Origin: Posidonia oceanica
Lineage: Eukaryota; Streptophyta; Magnoliopsida; Alismatales; Posidoniaceae
Direction of reading: 5' to 3'
DNA length: 64,000 nt
Assembly (NCBI GenBank): GCA_037176725.1
Contig: JAZBRS010000020.1
Location: forward strand, 55,518,001 to 55,582,000
Positions 11,056 through 20,730 of the stretch are shown piece after piece; the stretch's first letter is position 1; each line of letters opens with the position of its first letter. The notes under the pieces are model-generated. The model saw only the letters and a list, made by a program, of their open reading frames with translations, made no database searches and was not told where the DNA came from. The position numbers and the translations under genes are program-made.

Positions 11056-12297
11056 TAGTATCAAGACATAAAATCCTTCCTGGAGTCTGGTAGCTTCCCT
11101 CCTGATACCACGGCAGCAGACAAGAGAACTCTGGCGCGTCTGGCGTCGAAGTATGTGTTAGGGGCCGGACAGCTGTACAGAAGGTCATACAATCAGATGC
11201 TACTGCGCTGTCTGAACAAATCGGAGGCTGACACGCTGATGCTCCAAGTACATGCAGGGACCTGTGGCCCGCACATGAACGGCGTCCTCCTGGCCAAGAA
11301 GATCATGCTGCAAGGTTATTTCTGGCAGACCATGGAAGCCGACTGCTGCCGGTTCGTGCGTAGATGCCACAACTGTCAAATCCATGGTAACTTCATCAAG
11401 GCCCCTCCACAACAGCTGCATAACATGTCTTCGCCATGGCCTTTCTCCACCTGGGGGATCGATGTCATTGGCGCCATCCACCCTGCTGCTTCAAATGGTC
11501 ATCGTTACATTCTGGTAGCGATCGATTACTTTACCAAGTGGGTGGAAGCAGCCTCTTACAGAACAGTCACCGCTGTGGCAACAGAAAAATTTATCAGAAA
11601 CAATATCGTTGCCCGATATGGGGTCCCGCACTCAGTCATCTCTGATAATGGCTCAAACTTCATTGCCAAAAGGATCAAAGAATACCTGCAAAGCCTCAAG
11701 ATCAAGCACCATCGATCCTCGCCATATCGGCCGCAGATGAACGGAGCAGTGGAATCTGCAAACAAGAACATTGTCAAGATCCTGAAGAAAATGGCAGAAA
11801 TCCACAAGGATTGGCACGACAAGCTCCCGTACGCACTCTGGGCGTACAGGACATCAATCCGGACCTCTACAGGAGCCACCCCGTACTCCCTGGTGTACGG
11901 CATGGAAGCGGTATTACCTGTTGAAGTGGAAATCCCCTCTCTGCGGATCCTGCGGGAAGCTGAGTTGGAAGGAGCAGAATGGGTCGAAGACCGCTGCGTC
12001 CAACTGAACCTGATTGATGAGCGCAGATTGCAAGCCATGCACAACGCTCACTGCTATCAGAAGCGGATGGCCAGAGCATTCTTGAAGAAGGTCCAGCCCA
12101 GAAGCTTCCAGCCAGGGGACCTTGTCTTGCGCGCCATTCATTTGCCTGACGGTCGAGGGAAATTCCGACCCAATTGGCGTGGCCCCTTTGTGGTCAAGCG
12201 GATCTTTTCGGGAGGCGCTGTAACTCTTGAGGATATGGACCAGGTCGAGCAGTCTGAGCCCGTCAACCTCTGCTATCTGAAGAAATACTATCAGTAG
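11056..12297 (+). pseudogene. int: Integrase of the Tat polyprotein, entered through an in-frame TAG
   Basis: Integrase inserts the cDNA into the genome. The TAG at 11056-11058 (residue 2513) is in the gag-pol frame, followed by YQDIKSFLESGSFP. Related proteins usually have Trp before this Tyr, so TGG to TAG is the simple reading. Next come an HHCC zinc-binding part (HAGTCGPHMNG ... CHNC, His at 11251 and 11272), a catalytic core with Asp2648 (GIDVIG), Asp2709 (SDNGSNF) and Glu2745 (NGAVES) at exact D-35-E spacing, and a C-terminal GPF module (FRPNWRGPFVVKRI, 12163-12204). No chromodomain follows. Every catalytic residue is present, so the only visible lesion is the TAG. The frame ends at 12295-12297. 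Confidence 0.92.
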
Positions 12298-13786
12298 CCA
12301 AAAGCGGCCCTGTTGCAGATGCCCTTCTCCCACCTACACTTGCATTCTCGCCTTCTTGCTTCAACTCTACTTCAAATCATCATCGTCATCCTTTCAACTC
12401 TTGCATTCTTTCTTTTTAAATCATCATCGTCATCCTCTCGAACATCGCATCTTTTGCCCGGTGATGACAACCGGAAGTGCTTGCCTACTCTGGAAAGAGT
12501 CACCCTGCCTCACCTGGCACTACTTAGATGTCTTAGCAAGTGAGGGAGCCACCACCAATAAGGACAGGCGAACTGCCCAATCTCGCAAGGACATACACCT
12601 CTGAGGGAGAAAAAATGTTAGGATGTGAGCTTGAAAAAAGTGAGAATAGACATCTAGGTTTGGGCACATCCAAGGAACAGAAGACGAAGACAGAAGCCAG
12701 CCCTAGAGATAGGGGTGTGCAGTCTAACCCTGCTCCTTCTACCCATCACACAGCAGACCCAAAGCCTAAAATCCATTACAATTCAAGCACCCTTCTTTTT
12801 GCCACCAGAATGGGGATAGCAAAAGCCTGAAAAAAAAAAGAAGAAAAAAAAAAAAAAACCAAGCAAAAAAAAAGAAGAAGAAAAAAAGAGATAGAACAAA
12901 AACAAAAACAAAAAAAAAAAGGAGAAAAGCAAACAAAACAAACACAAAAAAAGAAGAAGAAAAGGGCAAAGGTAGCCCAAAAAACACAGGCACCGTTATC
13001 CCCCATACTTTACCAGAGATCCCCAGCATGTCAAGCCTGGAAAAGGGGTCTACCACATCTTCCCAAAAGCAAACACATGCCTTCTCCTAGCTAGGGGCAG
13101 AGAAAGACTGCATACCTATGAGGGAGAAACCTTTCAAAAAAAGAGAGCTGAAAGAATAGGTGTAGGTCCTAAGAGTGCAGCCAGTGGCCTGTCCTCACCA
13201 CATCACCACCTGTATAATGCCAACAACCTGTTCTGGAGCGCCACCAATAAGCCGAGAGTCTGAGTAGGGCCCAGTGAGTCAAGGACCACTCCCTTCCTCT
13301 GCAGCAGGCACCAAAGCACTCCGTACGCTGAGGGCACTCAAGCATCCACCCAAGCATGCCCATCCATTCAAACATACTTATTCATCCAATAATATTCATC
13401 CTCATAAGCATATCACTAGCATCTTGCATTCATGCATCTTCTTTCTTTCCTTTCCCCTTCCGCCAATCTCTCCGCTCTGCAACACGCTCAGGCCCTGAGG
13501 CAGTACTTCTCCCCAGCAGAGGCACATCGGCGACACTCAAGCTGCGCCGGTCCAGATCACTTGCCGGCCCTCGCCCCCGCATTCGCCGGACTGCTGCCAA
13601 TTCCCTTTGTTTATTTGTGCTTAATTGCTATGTTCTGTTATCAACTGCTGAATGCATATGGAACTACATTTTCAGTCTCAGCTTCTGCTTGTTGTCAAAG
13701 ATTATATGCCTGCGAGATCTGACTGTTTATTGATAGCAGGTACCTCAAGCCTTGCAGTAATCAGCCTGTCTTCTGCAACCAGTATA
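12298..13786 (+). other. Spacer between integrase and the DUF7745-like ORF, with an A/purine tract
   Basis: No convincing gene is seen. 12829-12965 is nearly pure purine, with A runs. Near 13738 a pyrimidine-rich stretch ends in GATAGCAG before GTACC and could be a 3' splice acceptor. The downstream ORF may therefore be made from a spliced RNA; this is inference. Confidence 0.6.
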
Positions 13787-14989
13787 ATGGGTTTTCCTAC
13801 TCTGCTGACTCCCGCACATTGCTCGGAAACCCTGCGAGAATGGATCGGCAGGCTCACTCAAGTAGACTGTGAAAAGTTACGCCTGTGGGGCATACCAACC
13901 AAGCTGCTAAAGGCTGCTGATGTGGAGGTCAGCCGCCACCTTCTGTGTGCCGCCGCGAGATTCTGGAAGCCGGCGCATCATGTCTTCCGCTTCAACAAAA
14001 CTGAGCTGACACCTAGACTGGAAGAGGTGCGTCGGATATGCGGCTTTTCAAAGATCTTGGGGCCGCCTGTTTTCATGAGGCGCGACGGATATCTCCGGGT
14101 CCTGAACCAACTGACTGGGCTCTCCACTCAAGCCTGCCAACAGCACCTGATCTGCACCAGTGGACTAGAGCCTATGCTTCGCCTTGCATACTTTGATAAT
14201 ATCTTGAACAAGCGTGCTGACCTCGGAGATGAGCTGTGGCTCCGAGGGTTCATCATCCGCTTTCTGGGCGAACTAATCTTTACTCATGGCCGACTGACAG
14301 TGGCCATCGAGGTCGCAGAAATTGCACTAGCTGTGGTGACCCAGCACATAGACCTGGCACCAGTCGTCTTGGCAGAGACTTATCGCGGGCTGGACCGCAT
14401 TTCTCATCGCTGCCGCCACTTCCACGGTTGCGGAGCACTTATACAAGTCTGGATGACCGCGCACTTAGAGATGGACCTTCTGCGCCCTCAAGTGCATGCT
14501 TTCGAAGCCTACTGCAGCAGCGCCCGTACCAGAGCAGACAAGAGCGTCAAAGACGAGTACGAGAGGCTGTCAGCATTGACTGACGACGCTATGATCTGGC
14601 GCATCCTTCCTTCTGCAGCAGAGCCATTCACAATCTTCTTCAGCGCGCGTGACACGCGGCTGATCATTCTTCCAGGCTTCACAGTAGGCGTAGAGTACCA
14701 TCCAATCAGGGTCATGCGCCAATTTGGCTTCCAGCAGGGCGCCTTCGTTGACAGTACAGCGCCCGAGCTTCTACAGACTTATCCTCTCAGCACCACTGCC
14801 CCGACCAAGAAGCTTGCTAGTCTGATGCAGCACGGGGTCCAATCTACAGACGTTGCAGCTGTCAGAGGTACTGGATGCACTCTTGATTATGAAGCTGAAG
14901 TCCGACAGCTCTGGCCAATCACTGAAGTCCCGCCAGGCGGCCCCTTATTCCCCGACTCCAGGCAGCCAAAGAAGGCCCGAGTTGACTAG
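13787..14989 (+). CDS. DUF7745 / plant-mobile-domain-like protein encoded by the retrotransposon
   Basis: The ATG at 13787 gives about 400 residues. The same frame is open to an ATG at 13652, but those 45 residues look like translated leader. The block FWKPAHHVFRFNKTELTPRLEEVRRICGF has the pattern of DUF7745/PMD proteins (aromatic, then F.F, then a TLEE-like block), and CGALIQVWMTAHLEMDLL matches the later L.Q.W...H block. Plant mobile domain proteins include MAIN and MAIL1, which act in transposon silencing, and related domains occur in several transposon groups. The C-terminus is basic (PKKARVD), a possible nuclear signal. No stop or frameshift interrupts it, unlike gag and integrase. The role is unknown; interference with silencing is one guess. 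Confidence 0.75.
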   Translation: MGFPTLLTPAHCSETLREWIGRLTQVDCEKLRLWGIPTKLLKAADVEVSRHLLCAAARFWKPAHHVFRFNKTELTPRLEEVRRICGFSKILGPPVFMRRDGYLRVLNQLTGLSTQACQQHLICTSGLEPMLRLAYFDNILNKRADLGDELWLRGFIIRFLGELIFTHGRLTVAIEVAEIALAVVTQHIDLAPVVLAETYRGLDRISHRCRHFHGCGALIQVWMTAHLEMDLLRPQVHAFEAYCSSARTRADKSVKDEYERLSALTDDAMIWRILPSAAEPFTIFFSARDTRLIILPGFTVGVEYHPIRVMRQFGFQQGAFVDSTAPELLQTYPLSTTAPTKKLASLMQHGVQSTDVAAVRGTGCTLDYEAEVRQLWPITEVPPGGPLFPDSRQPKKARVD

Positions 14990-15475
14990 GCCCTTGTGCG
15001 ACCATCATGTGGTCTTCTTTCAAATTGTGCTGTACATTTCTGGCCTGCCGCAGGCATTGTACTTATCAAGATCATATCAATGGAAACTGTTTCTGCTTTC
15101 TGCTTGCACATCAAGACTCTTTGCTGCATTGCATATCATCATCATCATTATCTTGGGCCCTCTAATCAGACTTGCAGACATCCCAGCGCGGCGAAGTCCT
15201 CAACACCCAATCCGGGGCCCAGAGCATCTGCAGGCCCGTGACATCAAGCTCCGCCATCCGGCATCCCCAGCTGGTCATCCCCGGCTGGACCGCTCTCCTC
15301 TGCAGGCTGGCACCCCAAACTGCTCGGCGATGGGTCCGTCAACCTATCTTCCATCCACTCGCTTATCTGTCTTTGCATCATGATGCCAGGGGCGCACCGG
15401 CCATCCCCTGGTATCATCCTGATACCAGGGGCATCTTTTGGCCACCCTGTGGTATCATCCCCAGCTAAGTCCTCT
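14990..15475 (+). other. Start of the Tat 3' UTR
   Basis: Non-coding. It holds a first diverged piece of the 115-bp repeat near 15250-15370 and a block TGATGCCAGGGGC...TGGTATCATCCTGATACCAGGGGCATC (15380-15450, given here in part) that recurs near 16170-16250 and, in the other Tat element, near 36005-36095. Confidence 0.6.
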
Positions 15476-16125
15476 TCTCGGCTGGTCATCCCCAGTCGAG
15501 TCCCCAGTTGGTCGCCCCCAGCTGGATCATTATCCCTTGCGGGCTAGCACCCCAAACTGCTCGGCGAAAGGTCCGTCAACCTAACACTCTTCTCAGCTGG
15601 TCATCCCCAGCCAAGTCCCCAGTTGGTCGCCCCCAGCTGGATCCTTATCTCTGCGGGATGGCACCCCAAAACTGCTCGGCGAAAGGTCCGTCAACCTGAC
15701 ACTCTTCTCGGCTGGTCATCCCCAGCCGAGTCCCCAGTTGGTCGCCCCCAGCTAGATCCTTATCTCTGCGGGATGGCACCCCAAAACTGCTCGGTGAAAG
15801 GTCCATCAACCTGACACTCTTCTCGACTGGTCATCCCCAGTCGAGTCCCCAGTTGGTCGCCCCCAGCTGGATCATTATCTCTGCAGGCTAGCACCCCAAA
15901 CTGCTCGGCGAAAGGTCCGTCAACCTGACACTCTTCTCGACTGGTCATCCCCAGTCGAGTCCCCAGTTGGTCGTCCCTAGCTGGATCATTATCTCTGCGG
16001 GCTGGCACCCCAAACTGCTCGGCGAAAGGTCCGTCAACCTGACACTCTTCTCGGCTGGTCATCCCCAGCCGAGTCCCCAGCTGATTGCCCTCAGCTGAGT
16101 CCCTTGCGGGCTGGTACCCCAAACT
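15476..16125 (+). repeat. ~115-bp tandem array, six copies, each with a covarying hairpin
   Basis: Copies start near 15480, 15594, 15709, 15824, 15939 and 16053. Each opens with a 9-6-9 inverted repeat around loop TCATCC. In the copy at 15707-15730 the arms are CTCGGCTGG/CCAGCCGAG; at 15822-15845 and 15936-15959 they are CTCGACTGG/CCAGTCGAG, a compensatory pair of changes. A second weaker stem (CCAGTTGG/CCAGCTGG) follows in each copy. ORFs across this array are artefacts of the repeat. Confidence 0.9.
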
Positions 16126-16305
16126 ACTCGTCTGACAAGCACGACACTCTTGTCATCACTCTCTGCTTTCGATGCCAAGGACGCGCTGGCCAACCCCTGG
16201 TGTCATCCCGACACCAGGGGCATCTTTTGATCGCCCCTTGGTATCATTCTTTCCCTCTTTCCCCTATGACGTTCCTGGCGTCATAGGATGATTTCTTCTC
16301 ATCAT

Positions 16306-16465
16306 TCCCTTACCCCTTCTTTGCCGGCCGATAAGTCCGATATCTTATCATTCTCATCATTCCCTTACCCCTTCTTTGCCAGCCGATAAGTCCGATATCT
16401 TATCATTCTCATCATTCCCTCATCCCCTCATTGCCGGCCGATAAGTCCGATATCTTATCAATCAA
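16306..16465 (+). repeat. ~60-bp tandem repeats with GATAAG/CTTATC stem
   Basis: Three copies of a unit containing GCCGGCCGATAAG then CTTATCATTCTCATCATTCC. The stem GATAAG-N8-CTTATC is at 16330-16349. A further copy is at 17206-17232, and a variant with a different loop (CCCGTCAC) lies near 18330. Confidence 0.85.
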
Positions 16466-16470
16466 CACTT

Positions 16471-17185
16471 CTCATCATGATCTCAACCCCCCTCTTTAGC
16501 TTAATTTCTCATCATGATCTCATCCCCCTCTTTAGATTAATTTCTCATCATGATCTCATCTCCCTCTTTAGATTAATTTCTCATCCCCCTCTTTAGATTA
16601 ATTTCTTATCATGATCTCATCTCCCTCTTTAGATTAATTTCTTATCATGATCTCATCCCCCTCTTTAGATTAATTTCTCATCATGATCTCATCCCCCTTT
16701 TTAGATTAGTTTCTCATCATGATCTCATCCCCCTCTTTAGATTAATTTCTTATCATGATCTCATCCCCCTCTTTAGATTAATTTCTTATCATGATCTCAT
16801 CCCCCTCTTTAGATTAATTTCTCATCATGATCTCATCCCCCTCTTTAGATTAATTTCTTATCATGATCTCATCTCCCTCTTTAGATTAATTTCTTATCAT
16901 GATCTCATCCCCCTCTTTAGATTAATTTCTCATCATGATCACATCTCCCTCTTTAGATTAATTTCTCATCATGATCTCATCCCCCTCTTTAGATTAATTT
17001 CTTATCATGATCTCATCCCCCTCTTTAGATTAATTTCTCATCATGATCTCATCTCCCTCTTTAGAATAATTTCTCATCATGATCTCATCTCCCTCTTTAG
17101 ATTAATTTCTCATCATGATCTCATCCCCCTCTTTAGATTAATTTCTCATCATGATCTCATCCCCCTCTTTAGATTAACTTCTCAT
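16471..17185 (+). repeat. ~36-bp tandem array, about 19 copies
   Basis: The unit is TTAGATTAATTTCTCATCATG followed by ATCTCATCCCCCTCTT, with a few single-base changes (CTCATC/CTTATC, CATCC/CATCT). One copy near 16585 has lost ATGATCTCATC. Copies are close to identical, so expansion is recent. AT-rich, no coding potential. Confidence 0.92.
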
Positions 17186-17264
17186 CATTACCTCATCCCC
17201 TCTTTGCCGGCCGATAAGTCCGATATCTTATCATTCTCATCATGATCTTGCCCCCTCTTATCAA

Positions 17265-17400
17265 TCAATCAATCACTCGTGCTAGGCTGATATCCGAAAC
17301 TATCATCTATCAATCACTCGTGCTAGGCTGATATCCGAAACTATCATCTATCAATCACTTGTGCTAGGCTGATATCCAAAACTATCTCAGGCTGATATTC
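17265..17400 (+). repeat. ~41-bp tandem repeat, three to four copies
   Basis: The unit ATCAATCACTCGTGCTAGGC then TGATATCCGAAACTATCATCT is repeated. Each has a GATA-N8-TATC mini-hairpin, the simplest form of the stems in the next array. Confidence 0.85.
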
Positions 17401-18340
17401 CTAAACTATCTTCTGGTCGATCCATGGTCGGCCCGCAGTTGTGTTATACGGCTGACATCCAGTAACTGTCCCTCGTAATTGCACTTTTCCAGTTGATAGG
17501 TCTGTAAACTATCCACCGGTTGACAGGACCGTAAACTGTTGCTCCAGTTGATAGGTCTGTAAACTATCGCGTGCAATTACGTTATACGGCTGACATCCAG
17601 TAACTGTCCCTTGCAATTGCGGTTTCCAGTTGATAGGTCTGTAAACTATCCTCCAGTTGATAGGTCTGTAAACTATCCACCGGTTGACAGGACCGTAAAC
17701 TGTCGTTAGGCTGATACTCCTAAACTATCACCAGCAATTGCATTATACGGCTGATATCCAGTAACTATCCCTCATCATTGCGCGTTTCCAGTTGATAGGT
17801 CTGTAAACTATCTGCCGGTTGACAGGACCGTAAACTGTCGCTCCAGTTGATAGGTCTGTAAACTATCCACCAGTTGGTAGGACTGTAAACTACCACGCGC
17901 AATCATGTTATACGGCTGACATCCAGTAACTGTCCCTCGCAATGCCGTTTCCAGTTGATAGGACTGTAAACTATCCTCCAGTTGATAGGTCTGTAAACTA
18001 TCCGTCGGTTGACAGGACCGTAAACTGTCGCTCCAGATGATAGACTGTAAACTATCCGGCATTGCGTTATACAGCTGATATCCAGTAACTATCACTCATG
18101 GTTTGTGGCTTCCAGTTGATAGGTCTGTAAACTATCCGCCAGTTGATAGATCTGTAAACTATCCGCTAGTTGATAGGTCTGTAAACTATCCGCCAATTGA
18201 TAGGACTGTAAACTATCCCACAACCATGTTATACGGCTGATATCCAGTAACTATCACTCACAACTGCTCCGGTTGACAGGACCGTAAACTGTCACTCCCG
18301 GTTGATAGGATCGTAAACTATCCGGACGATAAGCCCGTCA
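17401..18340 (+). repeat. ~25-bp hairpin array with covarying arms, more than 20 units
   Basis: Units have the form GATAG-N9-CTATC (17495-17513), GACAG-N9-CTGTC (17696-17714, 17821-17839, 18011-18029) and GGTAG-N9-CTACC (17876-17894). The loop is nearly constant (GTCTGTAAA, GACCGTAAA, GACTGTAAA). A second type is GACA-N9-TGTC (17454-17470) or GATA-N9-TATC (17753-17769) with loop TCCAGTAAC. Each arm change is matched by the complementary change in the partner arm. Confidence 0.9.
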
Positions 18341-18846
18341 CCTTATCATTTTTTTCTCCTTTTCAGCGTGACCTTGTCCCAGGAAGATGAAGTCACGCAC
18401 CCCCTTCCTGCGATAGGAGAGTTGGCCTCTCTCCCCTCGCACCCTTCTTTCCTGCTAGCTTGCTCCCCGGGTGGGGACCAGCTGCACCCTGTTTTCCTTC
18501 GCTTTGTCGTGCAAGTCTGGCCTCCCTGCCGGACATTCGCACCACATCGCGCCTTTTTATCATTTTCTTTGCATCATCTCAGCACTTTCTTAGCTAGCAC
18601 TGCATATCACTTTAGCATCATCAGTATCACTGGCACAGCATCAGCATTTTCTTATAGCTGCACTAACTCTTATACTAACTCTTGCATGGCATTTGCATCA
18701 GCATGCATACACACAGCACAGCATCCATCTGCACTGGCATTTTGCATTGCGGCAACGGGCTACGATCTTCGGTGCACTCGCCGAATAAGTAGCTCACGCC
18801 CATAGCAACCCGCTGCTCCTGCCGGTCAGATGGGGTGTCTTGTCAA
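18341..18846 (+). other. Distal 3' UTR of the Tat element
   Basis: Non-repetitive, with many GCAT/GCATCA phrases (18580-18740). 18745-18840 (GCGGCAACGGGCTACG ... TAGCTCACGCCCATAGCAACC) is conserved in the second Tat element at 36570-36660, so this part is under family-wide conservation. Confidence 0.65.
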
Positions 18847-18886
18847 CCCTGAGCAGCGGCCGCGCTCCGCTTGCCCTCGCTCAGGG
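18847..18886 (+). promoter_or_regulatory. Hairpin overlapping the polypurine tract (8-24-8)
   Basis: CCCTGAGC (18847-18854) pairs perfectly with GCTCAGGG (18879-18886) around a 24-base loop. The right arm runs into the polypurine tract. The second Tat element has the same arms and the same loop length at 36669-36708 but a different loop sequence. Confidence 0.8.
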
Positions 18887-18895
18887 AGGGGCATC
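18882..18895 (+). other. Polypurine tract of the Tat element
   Basis: CAGGGAGGGGCATC lies directly before the TG of the right LTR. It would prime plus-strand DNA synthesis. Confidence 0.85.
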
Positions 18896-20725
18896 TGTTG
18901 ACACCCCATCTTGGCAGGCTTGGACCCTTGGAGCCCTCCTGGTAATTGCTGGATCAAACCCCAACCAAACCCTAACCCTAATCCTCCTGTCTACCCTTCA
19001 AAAACAGCCCATTTTGACCTAAACCTTTACCCCCCTTCCCAACCTCAAAACCTAACCAAAATCCATAGGAAAACCCACCACTATCCACTCAACAAGCCTA
19101 CCCAAAAACCTAGGAATTTCCAAACCCAACCCATCCTTGAAAACCCTAGAAAACTTAGGAGAAACTACCCTTCTTCTACACCTTGAAACCCCTCCAAAAC
19201 CACCTTAGAATCGGACCAAAATTTCAGACCCAAGACTTCAAACCCTAGACTACTCACTCACCAATTTTCACCCCACTCCGAGACCTCTAAGACCCCCATT
19301 CACCCAAATTATCCTTTTCTCTCTCCGGAATTATTGTTTTCTCTCTCCTCTCTCTCTCCTGATTATCATCTCTCTTTTCATCCCTTTCTTATCCTTTTTC
19401 TGGTCTAGCTGTGGGCCCCCTCTGTGCTTCTATCCTTCCTCTATCTTATCCCTATTTTACTTTATTTTTAATATTTTTTCTGAATTTTTAAAAATCGTTT
19501 TCCTCCAACCTATCTCTTTCCCTTTTATTTCCCTCTTTTTTCCATTTCTTTCCTCCTTCTCTTTTCCTTTTCCCTCTCTTGCAAAAATCCACAAAAACCC
19601 ATAAAAATCTGTAAAAACTCAAAACACAAAAGAAACAAATCAGAACCCTAAGAAAAACAATCAAAAAATGTTAAACAAGCAATTAACAACTTAAACTTAA
19701 CTTAAGCAAGCTAAAAAGAAAACCAAGCATGCAAACTAAAAAATGCAAAACAAATCAAAAGAAAATACTGAAAAATCAAGGAAAAAGCTAAAATAAAATC
19801 AAAACCCACCAAAGGTAAAAACCCATCAGAAGAATTAAAAAACAAACCCAAAAAGAAGAATTTAAAAATCAAATACTAAAACAAGTAATTAAGGAAGGCA
19901 AAAGACTCAACCTAGTAAACATAAGAAAAACAAGTTAAAAACTTAATTAAAAAAGAAAAGAAAAACACATCTGAAAGACCTAAAAAACACCCTATCAAAC
20001 CAGAAAAATCCAACTAAAAACTTCAAGAAAAATCAACAAAATAAAAATCAAAACATAACTTAAAAGACTTAAGAAGGAAAAACCCTAAGAAGACTACAAC
20101 TTAAAAACCTAAAACCAACCCTGATTAATAGGAAAATAAATCCTAAAAAATCCTAATTAATATCCTAAGTGTCCAACAAGGGAAATACAATTTTTAAAAA
20201 CAATTTAAAAAAGGTTTAACAAACATTTAATCAAGTGACAACCAATTAAAAGCAAAACCAAAACCCTAAAACCCTAATCAAGCCCAAAACACATTAATCA
20301 ACTCAAAATGACTATTAAAAATCTTAATTAAAATCCTAACCTACAGCACCATCCTTCCGGTATTTTTATTTATTTTTAGTTTATTTTTACCTAACTTTAT
20401 TTCCCCATTCTACCCTCCCTTTCTTTCTTACTCTTCTTTTCCATTCTTTCTTTTTTCCTTATTGGGCTCAAACTGGCCCGTTTCTCTTTTTCTTTTATTT
20501 CTTTTTCTTTCTTCAGCCCCCCGCACGGTCCGGCCCACGCTCCTTCCCCCTCCTTCTTCTTCCTCGCGCGTCAGCTGGTTTCCTCCCACGAGCTCGAGCT
20601 GCTGCAGTACTCCCTCCCTCATTTGAATTTCAAAGCTCCATCTTATCGTCTACAGCAGCTCGCCACTTCACCTCCATCTCAGCGGCTTTTCCGGAGTCGG
20701 TCGCCTCGCCGTCTTCTCTGCTATA
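18896..20725 (+). repeat. Right (3') LTR of the 20-kb Tat element
   Basis: 1,830 bp, begins TGTTGACACC, ends CTGCTATA: the terminal CA has become TA. Otherwise about 99% identical to the left copy by hand comparison. Confidence 0.93.
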
Positions 20726-20730
20726 GTCGC
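20726..20730. repeat. Target site duplication, right copy (GTCGC)
   Basis: Follows the right LTR; pairs with GTCGT at 381-385. From 20731 the interrupted LTR A continues to 24139. 20731-22300 is GC-rich and 22300-24139 is recognisably LTR-like. Confidence 0.72.

Larger units (their letters stand above)
386..20725 (+). mobile_element. Near-complete Tat/Retand-type Ty3/gypsy retrotransposon, 20.3 kb
   Basis: Order: LTR (386-2215), tRNA-Arg-like primer site, ~1.3-kb leader, gag-protease-RT-RNase H-second RNase H-integrase in one frame (3520-12297), A-rich spacer, DUF7745-like ORF (13787-14989), 3' UTR tandem arrays (15.4-18.3 kb), polypurine tract, LTR (18896-20725). The dual RNase H, the tRNA-Arg primer, the gag finger type and the large 3' UTR with tandem repeats are known traits of the Tat lineage. 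The integrase has a GPF motif and no chromodomain. No ORF of Ogre ORF1 type is seen upstream of gag. Flanking GTCGT/GTCGC fits a 5-bp duplication. About 1.1% LTR difference marks a recent insertion. Two in-frame TAG codons make this copy doubtful as an autonomous element. Confidence 0.93.

Noticed and set aside
16471..17185. CRISPR-like regular repeats
   Set aside because: Head-to-tail 36-bp units without unique spacers, in a plant retrotransposon 3' UTR.
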